Shown here piece after piece: positions 1 through 11,584 of a DNA stretch of 64,000 nt. Numbering within the stretch: position 1 is the first letter of the stretch; every line of letters begins with the position of its first letter. This DNA is from Daphnia carinata (Eukaryota; Arthropoda; Branchiopoda; Diplostraca; Daphniidae), in the NCBI RefSeq assembly GCF_022539665.2, contig NC_081331.1, positions 4,126,501 through 4,190,500 on the forward strand, read 5' to 3'. Below the pieces are notes generated by a model, which worked only from the letters and a program-made list of their open reading frames with translations, did not search any database and was not told the DNA's origin. The translations under genes and the position numbers were made by a program.

Positions 1-3000
1 TCCTGGACCAGAATCTGTTGGGTGCGTTCCACAACCTGGATCTGCATTTCCTCTTCACGAAGACGCTGTTTGGTCTTGGCCGCTTGCAATTCGTAAGCCA
101 GCTCTGCTTCGGCTTTCTGTCAATAAACAAGAGCAAAGAGAATGGATTAACGAAAAGCAAACCATTTTTCAGACAGAATTCCACGCTCAAGCATTTTTGT
201 AAAAAAAAAAAAAACAAACAAAAAAAACAAAAGAAGAATTGATTTTAAAAGAAAATCAGCATCTGCAGCAGAGCGAGTCAAGTGTCGACGAATCTCTCAC
301 GTTTCGATCAAGAGTTTTGTTTACTACTTCCGCCCTTATCCAGCAGTGGAAATATTAGCCAAAGGCGGCAAATAATTCCCAGGAAGTAGAGAGAAAAAAA
401 AACTGAAAAACAGCTAAAGACCTCCTTAAAAAAAAAACTCGAGACAAAACGCATAGACAAAATTAAAGTGAGCAAACACGTACACTCACTTTCTCTCAGA
501 TTATAACTTTTAAAGAAACAAACAAGTGATGAAAAGAATTCCCAGACAGAAAAAAAAAGGCTCTTTAAAAAAACCTAAATGGCTTTCCCTCCGGAACTAC
601 AGATAATTCTCCTTTTTGACGGGAATTTTGTTTTTTTAATGAACTTACTTTGGCTTGCACTTCTTGGTCGTAAGCTGCTTTCTTCAATTCAAAGTCACGC
701 TGGGCTTTGGCAATTTCAATGTCGTTGACGAGGCGAGCGGCGAGACGCTCTTCTTCGGCAATGGCTTCCTTAATTTGCGAATCGGCTCGGGCCTCCGCTT
801 CTCCGATGCGAGCGTCTCGCTTCACTTCCGCCGTCCGGGCCATTCCGAGCGCTTTCAGGTAACCCTGTGCGATGAAAAACAACAAAAGCAATGAGATAGG
901 AGCAGAAAACAACAAAACAAAAGAAACCCATGAAGACGAAAAACAGTTGCCATGTGGTCAAAAATTTAAAATGAGTGAAAGTCTCCACAGGGGAAGGTCG
1001 AAAGCCAGTAAATAATACAACGAGACGACGTTTACGACGTCCCTTATTGACAGCGGTCATAGCTATGCATCATGTATGGCCCGCTGGAGCTCTTACTGTG
1101 CACCTGTTCGTTCAGATCACGGGGCAGTTTAAGAGAAAAGAAAATAGGAAAAACTAAACAAAAAATAACAATCCATTTCCTCCTGGTTTTCACCTACAAA
1201 TAGAGCCATAGCATGATGGCTTCTCAGGATTGTTAAACATATAAAATCGTAAAAACAAAGGCGGGGATATCGGCGCTCACTGAAACGACTTTCCGGTTAT
1301 TCTTATGATATTCTTCTTTCCTGATTACTTTTTTTCTTTCTTCTTCTTGTTGGCCGCATGCCAATGGTTTCGGAACTCTTTTGAAATCCTTTAAGATGAT
1401 CGCTATAAAGCTCATGGCTAAGGAGGTCTGATCTAATAATTGGCTGGGCGTGGAATTATGACTTTTTCCCCCAAAAATGTGATACCGAACGACGACAACG
1501 ACATTGTCGGCCTCATTAAAAATTCTACGTACTACGGTATACACGCGACGGTGCAGCAGGGCCGATGGTTCCTGATGGCCGAATGCCGAAAAACATGGGA
1601 ATATTACTGTGCCGTTTTCTAAACATCAAACCCCCCTCGCTGCCAAATAAAATCGGGAAAAATAATAAAATAAAAAGGAAAAAGCCTACAAAAAAAAGGG
1701 GGCCTGAATTCCTTCCTCCTACTCCCAAAAGTTGCGCGGCTTCGTTCGACAGCGCACTTCTCCTTCACATTAAAGCGACTTCCAAAGCCGCTTGCCCAAG
1801 AAATAAAAAATAATAAACGGAGCTCCGAAATCCGAGACTTTCTCCCGACATTTCTAGCCTCACGAGCCCTGGGCTGAGGCGCGCGCGCGCCGCTCAAGAG
1901 TTCAATGCGCCGAAAGAGAAGTGCATGGTTCCACTTATACGATTCCTTCTCATTTTTGCTACGCTCCGCCGCCCTCATTGCAAAGGGCGCGCGCAATAGG
2001 GCTTCTTTTTTTTCCCGTGCCCATACACTAGGCGAAAGGTAGTGGAATCATAAAAAAAAAAAATACTTTCGTAAGGAAAACGGAGAGAATGGCAAACAAC
2101 AAACAAGTGATCTATTAAAAAGGATGATAATAAAAGAGAGAAACGTCGAGCATTCATTGTTTGATGAATGACTGTCGTAATCTGTGAAAACCTGGAACAC
2201 ATACACGCATTGGAGGAGCGGTAAGAATTACAAGATTTTCAAAGGCTATGTCTTTAGATCTCTGACAGAGATGGAGAGAGAGTACAGTGACCGATAATAT
2301 TACGTTTTGCCCTTTCTCGTTGCCCAACCACCTGACACTAGATTACGACTATCTGACGAGGCCCATTACAAAACGAGAAAATCTTCACGCTTTTCCTCTG
2401 CCTCTCGCAGGCTTCAACTATGTAAATAGCTTTTTGACATGAACGCCCAGATGCAAATTACGTCCCCCACTTTTTTTTTTGTAAATTTACAGATATACAG
2501 TTTGTACGGTCAACCCATTCAGAACAGGATTTGTCCTTGTTAAAAACCTTTTTGTTCAAGAAGAATATCAAGGCAACAATGTCTTAGGTGTGGAAGAAAA
2601 AGGGAAGAAAAGAAAAAGAAAAGACAAACTAACCATGTCGTCACGAACGTCTTTCAAAGTGTAGCTCACGACTGTGATGCCCATGTTGACCAGATCAGAT
2701 GAGGCTACTTCGAATACTTGACGGCTGAACTTTTTTCGGTCCTTGTAGATTTCCTGTTTAAAAAAAAAACAATCAAAGAGAAAAAGACTGTAATCAAATG
2801 TGCGAATTTCACTGGTGGCGTAAGGACGTTAAGGGAGGACTACGACCTTCAGTGAATTCATTTTAAAATTTTCACAGTTATAAAAAAAAAAAACAGCAAA
2901 TTAGACATGAACCGTTCCGCCCCGTACTCCCTTCAAAGCGGGAGTGTGAGGATACGGGACGGGATGAAGACGAATGGAAACGAGCTGGATGGGTATTATA

Positions 3001-6000
3001 ACTGTTCGCTGGCTTGACAAGAGTGGGAAAAATCTTTTCAATCCAATCTTGACTCGAGCAGTCAAAAAAACATCCTGAAACACGTTGCGCACTTAAAAAC
3101 CAGGAAAAGTTAGAAACTTAAAAAGCAACAACAGCCGCTAGAGTTTAAAAAACAGACGTATATCTTCAATGCGCTCACATGGCCGCTCATTGCACCGCAC
3201 CACAAGACCCAAAAGATGCGGAATCAGCCAAGCGACGGCCCCGCGGCCCAAGTGACGTCGGATTTCGACGAGACTTTGAACATCTCGTCAACACGGAAGA
3301 CGAGAGGGGGTAAAAAACTAATCGGACGTGAGAAACTCGGAAATTCTTGCGATGAGGTTACTGCTAGTTTTCTTCTCCTTTTCCTAACAGACGGGGCGGT
3401 CGGCCGTCATCCGCAAACAGGTAACGGGAACTGACCGGACTTCTCATTTCAACACCTCCGGTCCTTTTGGCCGCCGACTTGCTGAAATCAATTAACAGAC
3501 CACGCAGCGACAGTTACACAACACCGACAACAACCCAACTCCTCACAAATATGGTTTTCTTTTCAAGTCATTTTCATTTTTTAAACTGCCGTCCGCTCGA
3601 CCTCCCTACTCACCTCGGATGTCCGATACAACCGCATGGAACCTCCGCAACTACCTCCCTCCCCCTCTTCTTTTCCGTCTCAAAGTACCTAATTAAAACG
3701 CATCAAGTTAACTTTTCTCGGAAAAAAAAAAACCAAAACGAAATCGGTGAAAAGCCCAGAAGGGGGAAAACATGACCACAGCGACCTAACTCCAGCAAAA
3801 CCTACAAGGGAGGCAAGAAACAACACCCTATGATAGTTTCACATACGAGGTACTTTCGTGCGTCCCCTATCACCATTCCGTACACAACTTGAGCCCATAA
3901 TGTCCATCAAGAAGGCGAAGGAGGACGATTACTGAATAAGAAAAATAAAACAATAGAGAGAAAGAAAAACAAAAAACAAACCCCAAAGTGAAATCCTGTG
4001 ATTAGGGTCACCGGAACTAGTTGCGCATTAAAAGGGATTTTCGATAGCCACCAACAGCATTAAGAGACCCATGGCTGTATCGTTAAGATTATTATCATTA
4101 TTATCATTACAAGCATTTTTTTTTCTTTTTTTTTTTTTAAACAAAATTTCGTGCTTTTACGATGTGGTTCTAAGCAACTAGTCATCAAAGGGGGGGGACG
4201 ACGATGAAGAAAAAACACACACACGCACAAGAAATAGCATTGTGTGCCTAATTAAGCAAAGGGGACCTTTGGGGAGTTGTTCCACTCCAAGTATTTTTCT
4301 CGATCGGGATAGCTCACCCAACAAGCATAAGACCATCCGTCGTGCACTCGGCCGTTGGCCGCAGTGAGTAACTTCGACCACAAACGAAGAAATAACGAAA
4401 AAAAAAAAAAAGACGAGCACCCCATCGCAACGTCGTAGCGATACCTGTAACGCACGCATTTCTCATAATCAAAATAGTAGGAGGAAAGTGGGATGGGCGC
4501 GCTACGTATAGTTTAAGTGGCCAAAGTCAGAAAACAATCTAGAAATAATTTCGGGCAGACGGACGAATAAGACGGGAACTAGTTCGACCCAAAAAAAGAG
4601 AAGGGTCTTCTCTACACGGGTAGAATCGGGTACCATACGCTTTCGACTAGTTCTGGTTTTTTTTTTTTTCTTTCCTTTTTCCGTTTTATTACTCGCAACT
4701 CAACGCCCACCAGCCACGCATCACGTTTAACTCACGCAACATGTCTTGTCCTAATGGTGTAATCGTGAAGCATCAACGTTAGTTCCTCTCTCTTCGCATT
4801 TCTTCCTCAACAGGTCAATGACAGATATGATACCTCAGAAAAAATCGTCGGAGCTCAAACGTCGGTGATCGGCAGACCCGAACAGAGCAAAGGCCCTTGA
4901 TTGCTTATTAGCGTTTCTGACATGACCCTATTTTCAGCCTAGATGCAAGAATTATGTCAACTCTAAATCGACAGCCAGCTGATTTTAGATAGCTACTTAA
5001 GTCGGAGGTGGAAGACCTCCTCGACGTGACTTCTCGTGTCTAGTTTCCTCTCCGCTGTGTCGTACATGCTAGCAGCATTCATGACAGGAACTCCCTGCAG
5101 GCTGCCTATAGGTGGCGAGTGACCACAACAGAAGAATAAAACTACGTAGGAATGAACGAAGAACGAACGAAGAACAATTTCCCCCTGCGGGGTTCCACGC
5201 CAGTCCATTTACCCGCGCGCGTTTTCTGAAGCAAAGCCAAGAAACACGCGCGTCTTTTCCCCCTCAGGTCTCAGTATCAACGAAACTTGTTGCCGGTGCA
5301 CATCTAAACTTGGCCATTGGACGCGCAAGTGTTCAATTTTTCTGCCATTAATTCAATACAGCAAAGACTGCGGATAGGATTAATATCGCCCGAAACCACA
5401 CCGACTGGATTTTTCTCGCTGTTTGATAGTTAAAAACATCCGTTTTCCGACCGCTCCGTGCCAACGGAATGGGAACGTAAGTCTCTTTAAACACCCACTT
5501 ATCGTTTTATCGTTATAAGCAAATCAAATGAGGAAGATGAGTTACCTCGACTGTCATTGAACCCATGATAGCGCGCTGATGTCCCTCTGGAACAATAGAA
5601 ATTTGAGAAAAAAGTTAATCACTGTATTACGATTGGAAATGAAAGTGGTCAAATTGAGATTTTACCTAAAGTCTCCAATGCGACTCTTCGAATTTCCTGC
5701 TCGGCCTTGCCCAAGAATTGCTCGCACGCAGCTAGCAGCATTTCCTCGTTCTGCCCCTGTACTTTAACCTGCAATAGTAAAGCATAGGGAATGAAGTTAG
5801 GCAAATCTAGTTCAAGAGTTCTTCACACAGGTGTCACGGGAAGGGACCTTTCAACCGTAAAGTTCATCGTGACAACTTCATTCGTTTTTTTTCTTTTTTG
5901 TCTTATTATTCTGGTCTGGGCGCTTCGTCATCATTTCGACACTTTAAAGTGGGGTGCTATTACTGTTACGAGGGCTTCAAGGAAAGAGAAAGACAAGGGC

Positions 6001-7345
6001 CATCAAGAGAAACTGACAAGCAAGCATCGCCCATGCCTCAATTACACGAAAATATAGCCACATCTAAGTATTTTTTGATCCGAAAGGCGAGGCAACAACA
6101 ACAACAACAAAGAAAGAAGAAAAAAGTCAAAGGATCGCCAGGCATTTAAGGAATGGAGTTATTAGGCCAGGTCAACAACTTGATACCTATCGAATTTAGA
6201 ACGAAATTCTTTTGTGAATGGCAAAAGAATTCAAGGAAGCAGAAAAAGAAAAAAGACACGAAAAAGAAGAAAAAACGAAACCCCATGTTCCCACGAATTT
6301 GGTTGATTCTTTGGAGATATTTCCCGGTTGCGTTCATCGACATGAGATTGTTTCAGAACTCCTACCTGGGCAATTCCAGTCACACTGATGGGTACTCCTT
6401 GGCTAGTGTAGACTCCAGGACTCTCGACTTTCAGCGTCATCGTATTCAACGAAATTCTAAAGAGAATATGTTTGACAGTTCCGTTAAAATAGCTCTCTAT
6501 TAGTATCCTAATTTCTTCATGTGATTACCGTTGAACTTGTTGAACCGACGGCCAAACGAAGGCACGGCCACCTGGAACAAGTAACGGCCTTCTGTGACAG
6601 CATCCTAGCAAAAGAATGTGCAAGAGAATAAGAGAAAAAGAAATTGTTCGCTAACGTAAATTTTCTGGTGGCATGAAGATGTTAACCAGCCGCCGACAGA
6701 AGAACAAGTTAAATTAGGCTGGTATTTGCATGGCAATTGGCAATAACTTGTTGATTATGATACCACTTTAGATCATGTTTTTTAATGAAGTTGAAAGTCT
6801 CTAATTATAATGACTTGGCTTTAGGAATTAAACGAAAAAAACATGAGTCTAGGAAGAATTACTGTTGGATTCCAAAAACATTGGATTAACGGTCTGCTGG
6901 TTCTCAAAATCTACTTTTAAAATCTCCATGCCCAAAATGGGTATACAGAAGGAGAACAACTTGTTTTATCACAAAAAGACTAAAAATAATGACAGACAAA
7001 AACGTACTGCAACACAAATATCTTTCCTGAAAATCTAGAACTAAATAGAACTCGGGATCACTGGTGGAGAACCAGTACACCAGTGTTACATAAAGAGCCT
7101 CTCTAATGAATCAATATTTAAACAAGCAGGATTAGGGGTGTGTCATTCTAAACAGCACTGGGCTGAAGCACCTGCGAGGCCGGACTACATGCAGAGCGGC
7201 ATGTCAGGGCCTCTTTTTCGCCTTCTCACAGTAAAAACACTCTTATTTAAAATAACTGTAATTTGTGCAAAAAAAACACAGATAAATGCGTACCTGAAAC
7301 GACCAGAGCCTCATTAGGACCGCAAGTAACAAAACCCCAGACCAT
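1..7345 (-). CDS. Flo1: Flotillin-1 (reggie-2), 5' eight exons; 3' end outside window
   Basis: Membrane-raft scaffold protein; SPFH/PHB domain followed by a flotillin coiled coil, on the cytoplasmic face of plasma and endosomal membranes. CDS exons, in transcript order on the minus strand: 7345-7294, 6604-6529, 6456-6366, 5768-5666, 5586-5546, 2753-2634, 864-649, 116-<1. All junctions keep frame with GT-AG borders. The start is chosen because translation opens [18 protein letters not shown], the family N terminus. Recognisable stretches follow: [49 protein letters not shown], then the Glu-Ala-rich coiled coil ([38 protein letters not shown]). About 271 residues are visible; known Flotillin-1 proteins are about 425-430, so the C-terminal third is missing. 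The residue matching the palmitoylated Cys of the vertebrate protein is Ser37, but a Cys-Cys pair sits at 19-20. Head-to-head with the gene at 8094. Confidence 0.96.
865..2633 (-). other. Flotillin-1 intron 6-7 (non-coding)
   Basis: Stretch of about 1.8 kb between the coding exons at 649-864 and 2634-2753. GT-AG borders are visible on the minus strand. A/T-rich with short poly-A/T runs and a small (GC)n tract near 1880. Short open frames here look random; no nested gene was recognised. Confidence 0.75.
2754..5545 (-). other. Flotillin-1 intron 5-6 (non-coding)
   Basis: Stretch of about 2.8 kb between the coding exons at 2634-2753 and 5546-5586. It contains homopolymer T and A runs and a short direct repeat of an 11-mer (GAACGAAGAAC) near 5153-5174. 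No coding potential or RNA gene was recognised on either strand. Confidence 0.7.
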
Positions 7346-8093
7346 TTTCACGACAATTACGAGCGTGAGAGAGAGTGTGTAGAAAAGAGAAAAAAACGAA
7401 GAAGCTGTCAAACAGTTGATGGAAAACAATACCAGGTGGGCTCTCTAAAGAGTAGTAAAGCTTCAGCGACGCCACTAACCCCTCGGGCAAGAGTGAGCCC
7501 ATATGAAAACAAGGCGTTGCCAAATTCTCATGCAAAAAAAAAGCTCAGCAATCAGAAAATTTTGTTGTATATTCTTCCACGATGCTATGTAATCACCAAG
7601 TTGTTCTACTAGGAAACTGACATACCAATCTAAAAACATTCAGGATGAACTAGAATTATATGTTATTTGTTGTTCACTGTTCCTACTTTTAAACAGATTT
7701 GCCTATGTAGTAAGTGTAAAAGTTGACCGCTAGAGGTCTTTGACTGTCCGAAATCGTGAGAATCGCCACACGTACGCAACAGTGCTTATTCACACGTGAA
7801 ATATGTCGTTGAAATTGCTGCAAAAGAAACACGGCTGACATTCTTAAAATAATTAGAGACACAGCTGGGCCTTTATTTAGTTGACGAAGAAGTGGGGAGT
7901 GCAGTCAAATACCGTTGAAAAACCATTTCGTTTCTCTTGAAAAATGCCGACGACGCGCAGAGCAGTCCCGTCGCGTGCGAACATGAACATATGTTCGTAC
8001 CGTCATCTAAAAATAATGAGAACACAAAGCCAACGGGTGTTGTCAACATTCTTTTTAAATCGTTATCACTTTGTCGGAATTTAGCTCGGCGAG
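7346..8093. promoter_or_regulatory. Shared upstream region of two divergent genes
   Basis: The 748 bp between the Flotillin-1 start codon (minus) and the start codon of the four-pass protein gene (plus) must hold both 5' UTRs and promoters unless further 5' exons lie elsewhere. It is A/T-rich and no convincing TATA or initiator element was identified by eye. Divergent layout is what the sequence shows; a bidirectional promoter is inference. Confidence 0.5.
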
Positions 8094-11000
8094 ATGAAGA
8101 AGTGGATGAAATTCGGATCGATCGGCGTCTGCTTTTGGAGTCTGTTGTTAATACTGGTCGGCGTCAGTCAGTTAACCTATGGTGCTTATTACATCTCCAA
8201 ATTGCCCGTCTTCAAGATCGGCTCGCCAGTATGGGTTGGCTTCTTGGTACGATTCTTAACTACTTTACAATGTACATTCGTTCTCGCAATCGTAAATGGC
8301 TAACAAAAATTCTTTTTCCTCCTGTAGAACGTCTTGTGCGCAGCCGGCCTGTTCGGTTTGCATCACAAAACGCTTGGATTGAAAGACTCCCCGTGGCTAG
8401 TTACTGATGCCCTGGAATCGAATAAGAGAAAGCGAGGCCTTCCGAATGGCTCGATCCACCAATCCATTGCCGATCTTACGGCTCCCACTGTTCAGCCTTT
8501 CCATTTGTATTGGTCCATTTTTATTTGCGTCATCGTCGTTTTCATCAATATCGGAAACGTCGTTATCTGTCAAGTGGGAGAATGGCAGCATTGGGTTACT
8601 CCTACAGAACGGGATCAACTGCAGACCAACTTAAGTGTTTTGGCAGTTCAAGGTAAACATTCGCTTGTTCTCTTCTTTGTTATGAAATTTGTCTACTAGA
8701 AATGGGCCGTTCCGTTTGTTGTTGGCTTTACGAGGAAAGCGGGTAATTTGAATAAAATTCATCTGAACTCGTTGGTACCCTTCATCTCACACCGATCCAT
8801 CATAATAGTGTCAGAGCTTTTTGATAATTTGTTGTGCGTGCTACGTGCCGATGCTGTTGAATCTTTTACAGCAACTGACCCTTGTTTGGGCGATCCTTTC
8901 CGTCCCTGTAATTTCATTTTTACCTCCACCGTAATGACGATGATGAAACAGCAGCTACGGAGTTCTATCACAAATGTCCTTACCGTGCAATAACGATTGT
9001 TTCCTTCTCTCACTCTTTTCTTGATGCCTATTCTATTCACAGTTTTCTGTTTATCTCTCGTTTCATGTCGGCAGCTCATCGCGTGACGGCGGCCCAGATG
9101 AGCTTGGCCATTATCATCGGAGTCTTTTGCACAGCGCTTAACATCTGGTTAGCGTACACGCAGCGCAAGAGCAATAAAGATCCGGCTATTGAAACGGGAC
9201 AGTCGATCCAATCAAACCGAACGGTGACGATCGATCAGGCAGCCAGTGGAGCTTCAACAGCGTCGGCCGGTAGTACCCAGCAGCGTCAACGCAAAATATC
9301 TTTGAGGGGAATCAGCCCAGCTGGATACGACAATCCTAATTGGGTTTACGGAGAGAACGGTAGCAGCAACAGCAGTGGCAGTCAAGGTGTCCTCTTAAAT
9401 CCGGAGCCGGAAAACAATCGTCAGAGACCTGTGTCTGTCTCCGTCATTTCGGATTCCGGCGGAGGTGCATCAACGATGCGCTATGCAACCATCCGTCGAG
9501 CTCCCAGCATCTTAATGGCTCTGCCGCCCGAACATCATCATCAACAGAACTTTCCTCCGCCACGTCCCATACATTTGAAAAGCGCGTCCTTCCGCTTCGG
9601 AGGCGAACGCGATCCGATAGTCCAGCGGCAGAGCAGAGCAGCCGCTAAGGTCAGCCGGAGTAAAACGATGCGCGAAACAACTTTCATGACATCACCGCCA
9701 TGTTACAATGGTAGACCGACGTTTGAAACGACAACGCAGCATACGTTCGCTCAGCGTTTTCAATCCAGCCTGGATGGAAATTCTGCTCTGAGTTTCGTTC
9801 ACGATACAACAGCGGAAGAGGAAGAAGAAGCCACTGGAGGCATTTCGGTGGCATCAACCGCTCCGGTGGCAGATTATCCGTTAGCCGTTGATTCGCCTCG
9901 GCCGAAAGCGCCCGTCCGATCAACCAAAGTTGAAAACGGGATGCAAACCACCGTGGAGGCGGACGTGATGCAACACGAAGAAGATGATGATGAAGACGAT
10001 GAAGAAGACGAAGAAGCACCTCCGGCAAGGCTATCATCTGTTCGCCATCAGGTCCGCAGCAGCGATAGGATCATTCTACGCGTTGAAAGCTTCCGCACGT
10101 TGCAAACCAATCCATCGAGAACTTCAACCCCTTCGGCTTTGTCGGGCCAACGTCCGCATCCAGTGCGGAATAACATCAATGTCAAACGCGTCTCCAGTTC
10201 GACGCAGACGGATCTGTCTGTTTTGAAGGCCAGCAACAGCGGCTTCAGCTCGCCTGTCGGCCAGAGCCAGCAACGCATGAAACGCCCTGTGCTCCAGCCA
10301 CACGGTCAGCAGTATCCCGGTTCTAACGCCAAAGTCAAACAAGGTGGCGGAGTTTTATCCACCAGTCAAGTGTCTACTGAAACGGCAACCATGCCGCAAA
10401 TATCTCCAGTGGAATCCTCCTCCGGTTACAGCTCTCCGCGTGGAACGGAGTCCAAATCACCGACGCCCGAGCCAACACTCGGAAGCGGCCAGCAAGATCA
10501 ACAGGAACCTGCATTGGCAACGTCCACCCCAGCTCCTGCCAATGTCACGGTCATCCAGATCGATCCCAAGCCAGTCATAAGCAACAACAGTAAGAGCAAC
10601 AAAGAGTTCCATCCGCGCGTAACTGATGTTACGTACGCGATTCCGCGCAAGCGATCGGAGCGCGGAACACCAACTGGTCAAAACGAGTCGACCTCTACCA
10701 CACCGGATCAGAGTTTCCAGGTGAGCATCCAGTCGAAGCCAGTCAGTAGATCCGTTTCGTTTCATCACATGTCACAAGCCGGAAGAAAGGCTGTTTATGG
10801 TAACGAGTGGCTCAATGCCAGTTCCCTTTTGGGTAATCATTTGCCACCGTTGGCCGTGATGAGCATTCCGCGTCCGGCGTTGCGCAGCAGTTCCCACCAG
10901 CGCTATTCATCGCCTTCAGGCACTACGCGTCGGGCAAGCAGCAGTTCCAGCAATATCAATTCAGGCGTGACGCAACATCTTCCGCCTTCCGGATCGAGTC

Positions 11001-11584
11001 TAAGTCGATCGACGTCAATGTATTTGGCAATGTCGGAGATTCAGCGCAAATTAGATTTGCTCCAAGTGCTAGATACTCGTCATCATTTGTCTGTCCCATC
11101 GGCTCTTAATTCCGATGTCGTGCCCGTCCATCGTGAGTCGCAGCATGTCAATCACAACTACGATGATTTTTATTCCGTAAGTCCCTCCCATCATGCGGAG
11201 GGTGGTTCCAGGCGGATGAGGAGCAGGTCGAACAGCAGCAGCAGGCAACAGCCTCCGCCACCACCTCCCCCGCCACCACCTCCACCTCCACCACCTCCGC
11301 CGCTTCCGTCAGTCGTCGATTTGAACGACTCGCTGGATTCGGCCAAAACTCTGGCCTATCTTTCCGAACTGGAAATGTTGGCGAGACACTGGCGGACGCA
11401 ACTGTTGTACAAAGTACGTAATTTTTGTTTTTGTTTCTTTATTGCATACCGTTTGAGGTTTTTTACTTTTTCTGATTCTTTCACGTAAAGGATAACGTGT
11501 TTTTGTGTTTTCCAACAGGTGGAGTTAAAATCATCCAGCAAGCGAATGGGCACCGTGCTGGAAAACGACTCTTTCCAATGCTGA
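8094..11584 (+). CDS. Unrecognised four-pass membrane protein with long Ser/Pro-rich tail
   Basis: Proposed exons 8094-8246, 8328-8652, 8700-8742, 9043-11413, 11519-11584, all in phase, giving about 985 residues. Four hydrophobic segments can be seen: about 8-29, 46-62 (across the first intron), 111-132 and 194-211. Segments 2 and 3 are joined by a basic loop (ESNKRKRG). A putative extracellular loop between segments 3 and 4 holds an NLS glycosylation sequon. The tail of about 770 residues is low-complexity: Ser/Thr/Pro-rich, with an acidic run coded near 9976-10018, a proline run coded at about 11251-11307, and a helical C terminus (LAYLSELEMLARHWRTQLLYK). The two hydrophobic exons and the last exon are well supported. 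The 43-nt exon is the weak point: it is chosen because it alone restores phase. The family was not recognised; topology suggests a surface receptor, channel-regulator or junction-type scaffold, but no function is assigned. AATAAA occurs at 11591. Confidence 0.75.

Noticed and set aside
7937-8407. 156-codon plus-strand frame over the first exons of the four-pass gene
   Set aside because: Out-of-frame shadow; the other frame gives membrane segments and good splice phases.
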